Shown here: in pieces, positions 33,450-47,122 of the stretch
How positions within the stretch are numbered: position 1 is the first letter of the stretch
Layout of the letters: each line of letters begins with the position of its first letter
Source: Warburgia ugandensis
Taxonomy: Eukaryota > Streptophyta > Magnoliopsida > Canellales > Canellaceae
Reading direction: 5' to 3'
Assembly (NCBI GenBank): GCA_035236585.1
Contig: CP141139.1
Coordinates: forward strand, 35,039,217-35,103,216
DNA length: 64,000 nucleotides
Made by a program: the position numbers and the translations under genes
Notes under the pieces: generated by a model
What the model saw: the letters and a program-made list of their open reading frames with translations, nothing else
Databases searched by the model: none
What the model was told of the DNA's origin: nothing

Positions 33450-34256
33450 CCAAAGTGAATATATATATATATATAATTTAAAGACTAAAATGTATTTTGC
33501 AAATAGTTTAACAACTTGCTGGAAGATGACTAGAGTTTTTTGGCATAGAAATTTAAATCTCTTATATTGATATGTTTGTTAGAGTTTTAAAAATTAGATT
33601 TTACATCTAGAATCTTAGAGCCTTGATTAACTAACCCTTAAAGGTTGGGTGGTTTTCAGTAAAAAATGGATTCAAATCTTATCAAAGAAGATGGCCAGAG
33701 TTTTTTTCTAGCAAGATTTAAATTCTCCTTGTGATGCTCCCCCTTTTTTGGTATTTTGAAAGAAGGTATTTAGATTTAGAAATAAGAAGTTACAATCTAC
33801 AAGCTCTAAAATTTGGGCAATTTTATGTAATGAATGCATTTGAGGATTCATTGGATAAAAGTTGCCAAATTTCATGGCCAACAATCTTAAAATTTGTGAT
33901 TTTATGCCTTTTTCCTTATTTTTTGAAAAAAAAAATTAGGTATAGGTTTTAGTTAGACTAATCTATGAAACCCTTATATTTAAAAAAAAAAAAAAAATTA
34001 TGACAAATAGGTTTAGATTTTCACCAAAAATGATTGTTGGAATTCTTGCCAATCATTTTCTTTAGTGAGATATAGAACTATCTACAGACAAAATTGTAGT
34101 CCCTAAGCTATTGCTTTTCCACTTTGGTCCCTAGACTAATCTTGCAAAAATTTATTCTAAAATCCATTGTAATATATACCATGGGTAGCACATCTAATGT
34201 TTCTTAGCATTCGTCAATGCATATTGGATGGAAGGACTTATGATGCAAAATTTTTA
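33450..34256. repeat. Continuation of repeat copy A, then repeat copy B
   Basis: 33450-33530 continues the copy-A repeat beyond the LARD and includes an (AT)9 run at 33459-33476. 34075-34256 is an inverted relative of 24440-24663 that continues at 37729 on the far side of the LINE. Between them is AT-rich DNA with poly-A runs and no recognised gene. Confidence 0.4.
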
Positions 34257-34739
34257 ATAGTTTAGAGACTCATCATTAAGACCTCATCTAAAGTAGGTGT
34301 TGATTGTTTAACCGCAAGTGCACATGCTATTGTAGTATAGCTTATGCAAGTACGGGTCGATTCCACGAGGACTTGATTTAAAATGATGGAGTTTTCAATA
34401 AAATTCAATTAATAAAAGAATCAAAACAAAGAATATAGCAAAATTCAACTAACAATAAAATAAAATCCATATTTATTCAAGTGTTGCAATGTATACAATT
34501 ATTTATTCCAAAAACACAGAAAATGCAACGAAATAAGCAGTCCTAGATAAGCCTGTCCTTGGATAATCAGAATGTGGATAAGTTTAAATCGGAATAGCAC
34601 AGGGACACAGTTGGTATTAAATCAGGGACTCAGATGGAATTAATCTGGGGACACAGATGTAATTTCAGACAAAGGACAGAGTTGGAATTCCTCAGATCTG
34701 CCAAGGCAGAAACGTAATTTTCCAAGGTTCTGGTTTTAA

Positions 34740-35981
<1,242 letters not shown>

Positions 35982-36674
35982 GGGCGGGGTCCACTAGCTT
36001 TCCTGGTCTCGCTAGAACTCTGAAAGTATTCAAATTTGTTCTGTCTTAAGACTCTTCAAAATCCTCCTTTTTCCATGAAACTTCATCTGATCTCCATCTA
36101 ATATCCTTGATTCGATCTGGAGCGTCCATGCCTGAGTCGATTAATCTGCAATGCACAGGACCCAATTAGCACAATCTAAACCATTCATTAGCTTTAATAA
36201 TCATCTAACCACTAAATTTTATAATTCAATGGTTGGATGGCCAATTAAAGCTAAAATGAAATATTTTATGTAAAATCTTAAAATTAATGGTCTAGATGCT
36301 CTCATTAAATACTAAATTAAGGGTATTTTTTATCAAAATTGAACACTTAACAGTAGGGGTCGACCACATGAATCTCATTCCTCCATTCCCCTTTATTAAG
36401 TATCATGCTTCATTTAGTTACAAATTTTTTAAATCTTTTCTCACCACTTCGATCCACATTCTTTTGGGCATTCCCCTTACCTTTTTAGGGCCTTCGACTT
36501 GCATTGCCTCACTCCTATAACTGATGCCATTTTCAATCTTCGATATACATGCCCAAACTAGCTAAGTCTAGTCTCCCTCATCTTATTACCTATTGGTGCT
36601 ACTCCTAAGTTTCCTCTAATGTTTTCATTCCTGATTCTATTCCTAATATTTTCATTCCTTCCTCAATGCAATCT

Positions 36675-37223
36675 TTAGTGCAATCCTACAATGATAGGAA
36701 AATCACCAATCTCTCTGCTAGTGGTCCTAACATTAGTTACTGTTTCCTTAAACATATCTTTAATTATGTTTATATACCACTGTGAAACCCCTTTCTTGCC
36801 CAATACCCACCATATTAACTCCCTAAGAACCTTATAATAAGCTTTTTCTAAGTCAATAAAGACCATGTTGAGTTCCTTCCTCCTCTCCCTACATTTCTCT
36901 CTCAATTGTCTACGCAAGAAAATTGTTTCCATGGTAGACCTCTCAAGCATGAAACCAAATAAATTCTCTAATGCACTTGTCTCATACTATAGCCTCTTCT
37001 CAATCACTCTTTCAAAAAGTTTCATAATGCGGCTCATAAGTTTGATCCCCCTATAATTAGTGCAGTTCTGTATATCTTCTTTATTCTTATAAATTGGTAC
37101 AGTAGAGCTCTTTCTCCATTCATTAAACATTTTTATTTTATTTATAATATTGTTAAACAACTTTGTCAACCAAACTACTCTCATATGCTTCCAAACCTCT
37201 ATTGGTACACAATTGGGCCCCAA
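36675..37223 (-). pseudogene. LINE reverse transcriptase fragments
   Basis: Two minus-strand frames carry RT blocks. 36987-37223 has GPNCVPIEVWK...W-R-KSSTVPIYKNK-D-Q-CTNYRGIKL-S-IMKLFE-VIE-RL (RT blocks 0-2). 36675-36950 has MVFIDLEKAYYKV-RELIWWVL-KKGV...YI-IIKDM (blocks 3-4, with the first catalytic aspartate in FIDLEKAY) and VRTT...FPI-VGLH. A frameshift near 36960-36987 separates them. The FADD-containing block is missing. Confidence 0.85.
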
Positions 37224-37728
37224 GGCCTATCCTAATTTCATCTTTTCCAAGGCCTCTTTCACTTCAAGTATTCTAATCACATATATACTATCCAATGTTA
37301 TTTGGGTTTTCATTACTTTCAAACCCTACATTCTTAGGGCAATTGTATTTAGTAATTTTTGAAAGTAAAATTTTTACCTTTATTTGATCTCATCATCTTT
37401 GACTAATATCATTTGGTCATCACATATAATGCACTTAACGTGGTCTAAGTCTTTACCCTTCTGTTCTCTTATATTTTCAAGTTTAAATACATATTTCTAC
37501 CTTCTCTTAATCCTAATCTATTATAGAGATCATCATATGCCTTGAGTGTAGCCTCATTTACTATTTTCTTAGCCACTTTTTTAGCATTCTTATATTACTC
37601 AAAGGTTTCGTTATTTCTATTCTTCTACCATGCTTTAAAATGCCCTCATTTTTCTTTAATAACTTTTTGCGTTTTTTTACTCCACCACCAAGTTTCTTTT
37701 ACTGATTGCCTTTTATAGTTTAGAGATT

Positions 37729-38564
37729 AAACTACAAAAATAAAAGTTTAGCGACTAATGTGCAATAAAATAATAGTTTAGAGTAGTAAACTATACTTTT
37801 TTCTAATTTTTTATACTTACCCCATCAAAGTTTAAAGAGACAAAAAAGGAGGATTCCATGTACCCTATTATGTTTTGTTACTATATGCAAAAATATTTGT
37901 TTGAGTTTATTTCTTGAGCACATAAAGATTCTTATTAGCATACCCTTGTGTTTTGTACAATGTTAGAAATATCAAATTCATAAGCTATACACTTATGCTT
38001 GGTAACAAGGAGATTGAGCTTGGTATTGTTGCAGAGAATCTCATTTTTTTGTCTTTTCAGATAGCTAAGCAAGATAGCAACATGCATTTCAGCTAAAGCT
38101 CTCATTATTCCTCTTTTGGTAGCTTCAGTGAACTAAGGGGAAATTGTTTCTTACATATAATACCATTCTCTGACTTGCATTTGGAAATCATTTTCAATAA
38201 TACTCTTAGAGTCTTTAATTTTGGGACACTTAATAATAGCATGGATGTCTATGAGTTTCTAACTCTTCTTTACACCTTGGCCCAGTATTATTATTGGTTA
38301 TAGTCCAAGGAAGCTTGATCAAGAATTTGATATCAATATTGGTTATAAAATTTTAGATATTCGTCAAAATATAACCCAATTGATTTAATGGTTCTGATTT
38401 TACATATAAAATTTAGACACTCTAATCTGAGCCATCCAAGTCTCAATACATGTTATTCACTTTTTTTAATTCTTGTCAATTTTAAGCATTTAAATTTTAT
38501 TTAAACTCTACTTTTAAGTTGAGTCTCCATGTGATCAACCAATAGCAGTAGCCCATGCACTTGC

Positions 38565-38568
<4 letters not shown>
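37729..38568. other. Continuation of repeat copy B, then unannotated DNA
   Basis: 37729-37860 continues the dispersed repeat interrupted by the LINE, with repeated AGTTTAG-GACTAA phrases. The remainder is AT-rich with no recognised gene. Confidence 0.4.

Positions 38569-38639
<71 letters not shown>
38569..38639. repeat. (CA)n microsatellite, 71 bases
   Basis: Pure CA repeat of about 35 units. Confidence 0.98.
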
Positions 38640-38641
<2 letters not shown>

Positions 38642-40439
38642 CTAAAATAATAAAAAAAGCCCCAAGATCAAGGCAAGAAAACATATACATGCAATGCAAT
38701 ATATTTAGAGCGTATATTAGGACACAGTGCATAGCCTAGCAAAGATGAATGTGATGAGATGATTGGTTTGAATCTTGAGATATTTGGCTCCTGCATGCAC
38801 TTAGAGTTGCTTAAGGCAAGTTCCATGTAAAATTCTAGAGAGAAAAAACGTGAATTTATGGAAACAAAACGAAAGAAGAAGAATTTAATATTAGGTTCAT
38901 AGGTCAACAATTTATCTACGTCCTATATTCATGAGAGTCATTCCTACCGTACCTTAGTCGTATTTTGGAAATTTGTCTCTTGATTGAAAAGTCTTCACAT
39001 GAAGACATTTGACATTTGGCAGGTCAAAAATTGTGCTCACTCATTTCTATCTCTTGCTTGGACAACATATGCTCAGTTATTTGTCATCATTACTTTATAC
39101 TAGATTAATAGAAGTACAATAGCAGATGGCTAAAATCTGACCATGCTTGACTAAATCGATCTTAAAATCATTGATTTATTGCTTATTTGTGGTGGTCGAT
39201 GTCTTCTAAATCCATGTATGATGAGTTGTGGGTAAAGACCTTGTCCATCGTATCAGACCTTTGTTTGATCAATCAAAGGACTTCTTGTTCTTGAGATTGA
39301 ATTATTCCAATGTTTGCCTTCTTTTAAGTTATCATAAACTATGTTTCGCTACTTACCAGTCAAATGACCATCAAATGGTCAACAACGTCCAGCACAGCTG
39401 GTCCTTCACAAATCAGCCTCTCCCTTGGAATAAGCTTGGTTGTAGCTCTTTTCTCTGGGCAGACATTAGTCTAGTACTATTAAAGCTAGAGAAAATGAGA
39501 AATGCTATTGGGACTAAGCTTTGGGACTGACTATGAAGTCATTCTTAGCTAAGCTTCACCTTTAGATGATTTGGTCCAATCATCTTGCTCATCCTCTCCT
39601 ATAAAAATCATGCCCATTGGGATAATGCTTCTAGCTACCAATAGTTTTTCCAGTTAAAAACTCAGTAGTTATATAGCTCACTAATAGAGTGAGGGTAAGT
39701 AATTTGACTGATTGACTAACAGATCATGAATGTTTGGAATACATATTATGGTTTAAGCACTTAAATGCATAGCTAAAATCTTGGGTCTAAACAATCTAAG
39801 GGAGCCAAACAAGATGAATAGGTCAGATAATCCTAAGGTGGGCTTAACTGGACGAGATTTCAGTGTCAAACCTTGAAACTCTATCTGGATAGCATTTCCT
39901 AGAAAAAAATACCATCAAATGGTTGAGCTGAGCATCATGTTATGATGAACATTTTCAATTAAATGTACAACTATTAAACATATATAGGTGCGGTTGATGG
40001 TTAGGTTATCAAACAATTCATACGTGGGGCGAGCTGGCTATCGCAGGCCAATCAACCAATCGATGAACGAAATTATCCAGGGCAAGTGATCTTCGCTCCC
40101 GTAATTGACAGCATTAAATTCTCCATAACCAACCTGTACCAACATACGTTTTGGTTATCCTGTGGCTAATAGCTAGCTCGTTAGGGTCGGGTTTATATGA
40201 TGGAAGTGGGGCCTATTTCTTTAATAATCTGAACCACGTATCTTGCAGGCCATAATTATCCAATGGTCTTGATCACACATGTTTAATCTATCTTATTCTT
40301 GCCTTGTTAGGATTACGAATATAACGTAGTCCACTACCCAAAATGTTAGAAGACTTACAGCCGGCAAAGCAGGTCAAATTTACGGGTACCTGTTTATCTG
40401 CAAAAAAGCAGTTTGGATCTAGAAATTGAATCTGTACGA
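38640..40439. other. No gene recognised
   Basis: Frames of at most 100 codons lack known motifs. The composition is intermediate. A frame at 39228-39530 does not match any family I recognise. Confidence 0.4.
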
Positions 40440-41292
40440 TAGTGGTGTAACGAATCCAACCCGTTTAATAAACGGGTAATTAACTCTAAACATTTAGAGG
40501 AAACCCTACTTGTAAGGCACTCTCTCAACAGACCACTTCTCCACCGACCAGTGACAGTGATCTCTTTCCGGCCGTGGTTCTCTTTAGTGATCTTTCTCCG
40601 GCTGCCTCTCATTCGGGCGATCTCAATCTCTTCGACTGTCCGCTTTCTCTCTCACTGATGATACTCTCCGGCGATCTCTCTCTCACCGGGTGTACGAAAA
40701 GCTTCGCAGGCTTTCAAAACTGGGGAAAAGGGGGACGAGGAAGAAACCTTCGTTTCTGGCTTATAATTTAGGTTTCCGAAAAGTCTTTTGTGTTACACAA
40801 GTTAGGATTTCTGGCTTTCGTTGTGTAAATTTGTGATTTTTAGACGTTTTCTGGTGTTTACTTAGATTAAGAAGCAGATTTTGGAAGGTCGGGTTGGATT
40901 ATATAACATCTCGAGCTGTTTAGCGTTTGTTTATAATTTCTCCCATCCTGGAAACCCAGAAGTGATTGTTAATCAAGCCAACTCCCAGGCTTTAATTCAC
41001 ATGAACAGACCGGGAGAATTCGAGATGAAATTATAAATAGTAAGAATGTGTGAAATTCATTTGCAAGTTACATGTGAAATTTATTGGGAGAATAAAATAG
41101 TAATTTTTTATCTTGATATGCTATTATTTTATTTTTATGGATTACCCATAAATCTAGTCCGAATGTAGGATGGATTTGGATTGGGTTTTTTAATCCGTTT
41201 ATAGACGGATTTGAGTATATACAATCCATCTCACCCATCTCGGTTAAGGGTTGGATTGGATTTGATTCGTTTACCCGTTTTGCCCCGCTCTG
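40440..41292. mobile_element. Possible non-autonomous hAT-like element
   Basis: The left end TAGTGGTGTAACGAATCCAA and the reverse complement of the right end, CAGAGCGGGGCAAAACGGGT, share a C/TAG-GGGG-AAACG pattern. Both ends carry subterminal ACCCG / CGGGT and AATCCAACC motifs, as in many plant hAT derivatives. No transposase frame is present. Target duplications were not found, so the boundaries and the class are tentative. A CT-rich, GC-richer segment at 40500-40760 inside it looks like transcribed leader DNA. Confidence 0.3.
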
Positions 41293-43859
41293 AGCAAAAG
41301 TTTTCACTACAAGAACAGCAACTGCATGATACATAGCTTGTGTTGACTTACTAAGGATTCCTTATGACATCCAAATGATGGCCTTGTATTATCTGAACAA
41401 TCAAGGCACCAAGTCTTTAATGCATGGCGATTTATGCATCTTATCTTCTTGCTTTGTAGACTTTGTATTTTACAATATATAAATTCAATAAATAAATAAA
41501 TCTTCCAATCGATTTTCAGGGGTGGCCACTGGCCAGCAATCTTCCATGTACATTTATAGATCAAGCACCTTAGAGAGTTCGGATCGCTCCTACCATGCAA
41601 TCAACATTTAGATCTTGTTCCTGCAGTGTGAATGTCCTTGACCATGTCGTTGATCAGTAGTTTAGCCATCGCTGTTTTGACTTTTGACGCTCCCGGCCTG
41701 GAAGTCAGCCAAGCAACGGGACCCACAAGCAGGTCGTCATCTAACGGTGGAGATAAGGCCGGTAACGAATAACTTCTCCGCCGTTTAGTCCTCTCCAGAT
41801 CAACGGACTGACATCAGCAGATACGGTTACGGACGTGATCGCGGATCGGTCAAAAGTCCCGTTTACAAGGTCATAAGTTGACTTTCTGTACGGTCACGTC
41901 AGAAAATAAATAAATAATTATATGCTAATAGAACGACGACTAAAGTCCCGCGTGTGTTAATTTTACGGCTCTGCTTTCATTCGTACATGTTGACGTGAAT
42001 AAAATGCCCTGGTGTCGTCCAATTAACCACAAGAATGCCATTCGTTGCCCAAACTTGGAAGATACGACAACAGAGACAGAAGTTTCGAGAAAGCTCTCCA
42101 GCGTCCAATCCCTCGAAGAAAGGAAAATGAACGGTCGATGTAACCCTCCCCGCGACTCATAAATTGTCGCCACCAAAACACGTTGATAATGGCACTCCTT
42201 GTACTTGAAGGAGGGACAGTGAAGTTTTGTTTAGGAGAGACTGGCTAGCATGGAAAGGCAAGGTAAGGATAGTTGCCACGTTGATGTTAGAAATAACATC
42301 AAACATTAGCAGCTACTAAATTAGTGAATGATTAAAAGTAAAAAATTATTATGTTATTTGTTTTTTTGTGTTTTTTATTTTTGACTATTAATTGAATTGT
42401 TAGCTACATCTTATACATGTAATAAATTGCTACAGCTGATACCCTCAACATCTAAATTAGTAAAATCTGAGTAACAAAGAGCATGCTACATTATTGGAGT
42501 AAGAGCTTCTCGTAGAACCACCAGTTGGACTCATTAAATGATCAACAAGATTATTCAACGCCACCTACATCTTCTTAACCATATCATGAACAAGAGTTGG
42601 ACTACCAATTAAGGCACTTTCCGGAGAAAAGGACACTTATAGTGGCCCATATATCATACGAAGAGATATATGTTTAAATCTATAACTATAAACTTGCAGA
42701 TTATCAACAGCATTCCAAATAAATATTTCATAAACATGCTATAGTTAAGCAAAACCTAATAGTTCATCTTTTTCCTAATAAAAATGCTAGAAAGGACATT
42801 TTGGGAGCTGGTTATAGGAATGTTGAGTCAAGACAAAATTATTGTGATGCAATGGGTTTATCATTATCTTCTAGATTAACAAATTGGATCACGCCAACAC
42901 GACACATGTAGACCCCAAAAAGTATACTTCATCCTTAAGCAAATAGAGTACTTCTTTAAGCCGGATCAAAGAAAAAAGTTACAGATAAAAAAGAGCACGT
43001 TTCACATGCTCAAGCAAACTAGTGCACCTTTTGGTATCAATTTTCCCATAATATTCAAACTTTTATCACTTGGTTAAGGGTGCTGTATAATATGGACGTA
43101 CATGGGCTCGTCAATGATCAGAATTCAGAACTACGAACGAGCTGAACACCAAAATCTCTCTCTATGAACAATTCTAAGCCTGATTTGTCAAGGAGGTAAA
43201 CCATTCGTCATCTACGTTCCAACCGTCTAATGGTAGTGCAGCCTTGCTGGGGTTACCACATCAATCACAGCATGGCCTAGTTTTTGGCTAATTCAACAAA
43301 TAGATGAATGCTCCAGGCCCGTGGGCACGAGCCTACTGTAAGTGACCTCCAGGCACTGCACTCCACTGTGGTTGGTCCAGCTTGTGTTTGGCAAATAAGC
43401 ATGGTATGTCTATGGGTTCCCGTACATCCTAAGTTAAGGAACTAGAAGCACAGGTTAGGCAACCACAGTCACGGGTTCATCGTATTGTGTGAAGAAGTAG
43501 CACCTCACCGCCGGAGCGTGGTTTGCAATGAGAATGGCCCCTAAATGGAGCATTTCTTCCACAAATATCCGCTTACACATCCATTTGTGGCTCATATTTC
43601 TCCCAAAAGGAAAACATGGGCACCCATGAGTTAAAGTGGTAAATACCGAACTCCACAACATTCAACAATTTATATACTCAATTCAAAGTTAAGTCAGACC
43701 CAAATATTTGTCTTCACCTGCTAGCCTCACCTTGGACAGGCCGTGGCCCCAAAAATCCTTTCCCCCGTATTTCCCTAGCCACATTCAGTCTGTGCCCGAA
43801 AATGAAGGGCTCATAAAATGCACAGTAGCAATAATTAATCTCGGGGCCAAGGAATGAAG
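41293..43859. other. Unannotated intergenic DNA with a W-box-rich segment
   Basis: No gene is recognised. The part from 41630 to 42240 is richer in GC and in TTGAC cores than its surroundings. It could be a promoter of a gene not recognised here, or a remnant. Confidence 0.35.
41637..41883. promoter_or_regulatory. Cluster of W-box cores
   Basis: TTGAC[C/T] cores, the binding sites of WRKY factors, occur at 41637-41643, 41677-41682, 41848-41853 (reverse) and 41878-41883. Further TTGAC cores sit at 41684 and 41989, and a GTCACGTCAG motif lies near 41894. No adjoining coding exon was found. Confidence 0.3.
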
Positions 43860-43987
43860 GTGGGACTATAAGAGTCAATAGTATACAATCTTACCTTGTA
43901 TTTTACAAGAAACTATTTTCACGTTTTGAACTCGTGACCTCAATGTCGCATGACGACAACTCTACCATTGTGTCAAGGCTCTCCTTC
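43860..43987 (-). mobile_element. Au-type SINE, 3'-truncated, minus strand
   Basis: The minus strand has a tRNA-like head with an A box (ACACAATGGTAGAGTTGTCGT) and a B-box-like GTCACGAGTTCAAAACG, then the CTTGTAAAATACAAGGTAAG phrase and TATTGAC of the Au SINE body. The last part of the body is missing. Confidence 0.75.
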
Positions 43988-43991
43988 AAAA

Positions 43992-44172
43992 GAACAGCCC
44001 CGGTGCATGAAGCTCCCGCATATGCAGAGTCTGAAGAAAGAGAGCAGACAACAAGGGTTAATAGTATGAAGCCTTATCTTGTATTTTGCAAGGAATTGTT
44101 TCCACGTCTTGAAACCGTGAACTTAAAATTACATAAAGACAACTCTACCGTTGCACCAAGATTCTCCTTCCT
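43992..44172 (-). mobile_element. Au-type SINE, near full length, minus strand
   Basis: Directly follows the previous SINE in the same orientation. The plus strand starts with CAGCCCCGGTGCATGAAGCTCC (the body end) and runs through GCAAGG/CTTGCAAAATACAAG-type sequence to a decayed A box near 44150. A head-to-tail pair may reflect insertion of one SINE next to another. Confidence 0.75.
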
Positions 44173-44676
44173 CCAAGGCAGATATGCGATAACTCAGTGC
44201 ACCGAGCTAGATTTGAGTCTCGACATTGGACGCACAGAAACTCAACCAGGACCCCTTGTACCCATTAGGTTGCAGATTTCTATGATTGGCATTACAGGTA
44301 GTATTTTAGCCCCATGTTTTGATACACGCACTCCTTATTTACTTGCAGTAAAAGGATCGTCGGATGCCCATTTTTGTACCATCGTAGTCCTAGCTTATTC
44401 ACCAAGGCACGAGCTAAAAGACTTATTACAGTTACGTGCCTTAACCGAGGAGACAAAATCCCAGCTCGTAATTCCACAAAGAACCATGGGCATTTCCCGC
44501 ACCTCCAAACCGTCAGTCGCCAATATCCACATTTAAAACTCCAAACATGTTCTCCATCCTCGCAAGCAAATCACTTCGACTCACTCGACGCACAAACCTG
44601 CGCTCAACCACCACTGAAAACAGCCAAATTCTTCCTCTCCTTTTTGAAAACCACACCCCAAAAAGCAGCATCCATA

Positions 44677-45870
44677 ATGCCGGCAACGGAATATCAAGGC
44701 TCCTCTGTCCCGTTGGCCTTCCTTGGCCGTTCGATCCTCAGTATCCGGCGAAACCACGTCGTAGCCGTCGATACCAGCCGCGAACAAGAAGTAGAAGACT
44801 TCGAACTCTTCCAAAAACACGTCGCAGATCGATTCCTCCAACTCTCTTCCGACGGAAACAAACACAAATTCCTCTCTTTGCAGTGGCTGAGCGAACTCCT
44901 GGATACATTCCTCTGTTGTGATGCAGAATTCAAAGCCATGTTAATCCTCGGTCGCCATTCAAACTCCATAGCAAAACCTCCATTTGATCGTCTCATCAGC
45001 GAGTTACTTGATCGCGCTGTGAAAGCCCTTGACATCTGTAACGCCATAACCGACGGTGTAGATTCGATTTCTCAGTGGCAGAAACAGGCCCAGATCGCTG
45101 TTTCGGCTCTCGAGCAACCCTCGGTTGGAGAAGGCCAATTCCGAAGGGCCCAGAAGGCTTTATCGACGCTTGTTAAATCAATGAGCCATGATGAGAAAGA
45201 GGGGAATGAGAAACCAACAGATAGAAATTGGTCTTTTGGGAAGAAGACTAGTAATTCTACTGTGGTTAAAGATCGACAGACAAGGCATTTGAGGTCCTTG
45301 TCTTGGGGTGTATCAAGAACTTGGTCTGCTTCGAAACAGCTTCAAGGAATGATGGGTAATTTAGTCGCACCAAGAGGGGCAGAATTGACTGGTTTGGCAT
45401 TGCCGATTTACACCATGAGCACCGTTTTGGTGTTTGCGATGTGGGCCTTGGTTGCTTCCATCCCTTGTCAGGATCGAGTCGGTTTGTCGACGCATTTTCC
45501 TGTGCCACCGAGGCAATTGGCGTGGGCGGAGCCATTGATTTGTTTGCAGGAGAAAATTGTTGAAGAGTGGAGGAAGAAGGACAAGGAGAAGAAGAGTTCG
45601 GTTGGGTTGATGGAGGAGCTACAGAGATTGGAGCAGAGTGCACATAAGTTGATTGAATTGGGAGACTGTTATCGGGACATGGAGGCCCAGAAAAGAGGTG
45701 AGATTGGAATTCAGGCTGGTGAGCTAGGGGAAAGCTGTCGGAGCATGGAAGAGGGATTGGTTCCTTTCAGGAGGCAAATTAGAGAAGTGTTTCACCGGAT
45801 TGTTCGGAGTCGTACTGAGTTTCTTGATTGCATTGGTCAGGCGGGTCGATCAGCATCCACGCCGGTTTAA
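44677..45870 (+). CDS. ROH1/BYPASS1-related protein (DUF793 family)
   Basis: A single-exon gene of 397 codons. The open frame extends 101 codons further upstream, but the ATG at 44677 gives the family's characteristic MPATEYQGS start followed by FLGRSILSIRR, so I chose it. Other family landmarks follow: LLDTFLCCDAEFKAML (about 80-95), PPFDRLISELLDRAVKALDICNAI (about 107-130), GEGQFRRAQKAL (about 160), LRSLSWGVSRTWSASKQLQGM (about 210-230), a hydrophobic span GLALPIYTMSTVLVFAMWALVASIPCQDR (about 245-273), and the C-terminal EGLVPFRRQIREVFHRIVRSRTEFLD. In Arabidopsis, ROH1 proteins bind exocyst Exo70 subunits and BYPASS1 limits a root-derived mobile signal; the function here is inferred from similarity. 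No introns or frame damage are visible. Two SINEs lie about 500 bases upstream. Confidence 0.93.
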   Translation: MPATEYQGSSVPLAFLGRSILSIRRNHVVAVDTSREQEVEDFELFQKHVADRFLQLSSDGNKHKFLSLQWLSELLDTFLCCDAEFKAMLILGRHSNSIAKPPFDRLISELLDRAVKALDICNAITDGVDSISQWQKQAQIAVSALEQPSVGEGQFRRAQKALSTLVKSMSHDEKEGNEKPTDRNWSFGKKTSNSTVVKDRQTRHLRSLSWGVSRTWSASKQLQGMMGNLVAPRGAELTGLALPIYTMSTVLVFAMWALVASIPCQDRVGLSTHFPVPPRQLAWAEPLICLQEKIVEEWRKKDKEKKSSVGLMEELQRLEQSAHKLIELGDCYRDMEAQKRGEIGIQAGELGESCRSMEEGLVPFRRQIREVFHRIVRSRTEFLDCIGQAGRSASTPV

Positions 45871-46410
45871 TAATGGAATTGTGTGAGAGATTTGAATTGG
45901 GTTTTGAAACAGGGAGGAAGGTGTTGGACTGTGGTGAATTGAAGAGTCCTTGGAACATCTTCTTTATGATGCTAGCTATCTGGTTTGGTTTGCATGGCAT
46001 GAAGATTTTGTTATCCAGCAACGAAAGAACTGTGGTAGTTGTCTTTGTTTCCTGGGGATGAAGCTGTGTATGTTGTGATAACTGTTTCGCAATAGAAACA
46101 AATTAGTCTCTCCTTGAGAATGGATAAGCTTAAAGAATGGCAGAGCAATATTAGGCCTCATCAACAGAAGTGATTCGGGGGTCATCAGTAGAGAAGCTTG
46201 CATCAAAAGCATGATATTATTTAGATTTTACTTGGATGTTTAGCTATTGTAGATAACATAAAAACATTTGTTCAATATCATCTCATTGTTGATTGTAAAC
46301 TTCTTTGGTTTCATCTATTTTCTCCCTATGTTGAAGATTAACAATTCCTCAGATGGGTTCTTGCCATTTTTTGTCTTCATAAAAATTTTGTCGGTGGGTT
46401 TTACCATCAG
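45871..46410. other. Presumed 3' untranslated region of the ROH1-like gene
   Basis: No further gene is seen. A 77-codon overlapping frame at 45828-46061 is considered a shadow, since the main protein ends with the usual A-S-T-P-V tail. Confidence 0.4.
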
Positions 46411-46419
46411 TTGGTATCA

Positions 46420-46550
46420 AGACATGGAATCAGTCTCTTGCAAAAATGCAAGGTAAAGCTGTGTACGATAGACCCACCCATGTGGTATGCCTCTTCCCCG
46501 GATCTTGCATACGTGATAGCTTCGTGCACCAGGCTGCCCTTTTGTTTTTC
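46420..46550 (+). mobile_element. Au-type SINE, 5'-truncated
   Basis: TCTTGCAAAAATGCAAGGTAAAGCTG-TGTACGATAGACCC, then TTCCCCGGATCTTGCATACGTGATAGCTTCGTGCACC and AGGCTGCCCTTTT. This is the Au SINE body and 3' end; the tRNA-like head is missing. Confidence 0.8.
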
Positions 46551-46570
46551 TGGTATCTACATGTGTAACA

Positions 46571-46660
46571 TTACTGCAAAGAAACTGACGTTCAAGGCAG
46601 TTCAAAGATATGTAACGTTACTGCAAGAAACTGACCTTCAAGGCAGTTCAAAGATGTCAG
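46571..46660. repeat. Two-copy tandem repeat, about 46 bases
   Basis: ACTGCAA(AG)AAACTGAC-TTCAAGGCAGTTCAAAGAT occurs at 46571 and again at 46618 with few differences. Confidence 0.8.
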
Positions 46661-47122
46661 TTTTCATGTATGAATTTAACCAGATCATAGCTGCTTACTC
46701 TAAATTTTCAGGGTAGTACAGATAGTCATGCACTAAGAGGCCATCAGATGGGATGTGACGTGGATATCATTACTTGGTATAGGGAAAGCTAGAATATTCC
46801 CTCCGTGCCTGCCATTGATGCCAGAAGAGTCTAAAGAAGATGTGGGAGCATTTTTATGATGCTCATGAAAGGCAATTCTTAAGTTTCTATATACACCTAC
46901 TCGACTGAACTACATCATGATTTCTATGAAAACATTATCGTATTATAGAATCACTTCAAGGTGCTCCCAAACTACCTTCACATTGCTGCCCAAAATAACA
47001 AACATGTTACCATCGCAATGTTTTCTTATGGTTGTCATGTTGTCTGCAAACTACTACCCGCAGAGCAGTCTATATAGTTTCTTGCCATTTGATGTCGCTA
47101 CAGATCAATATTGCTTGTAGGA

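Noticed and set aside
43934..44536. A 200-codon plus-strand frame
   Set aside because: It reads through two minus-strand SINEs and the upstream region of the next gene, with no recognisable domain.
44292..45643. Other-frame and minus-strand frames over the ROH1-like gene
   Set aside because: Shadows of the real coding frame. Only the 44677-45870 frame has family motifs.
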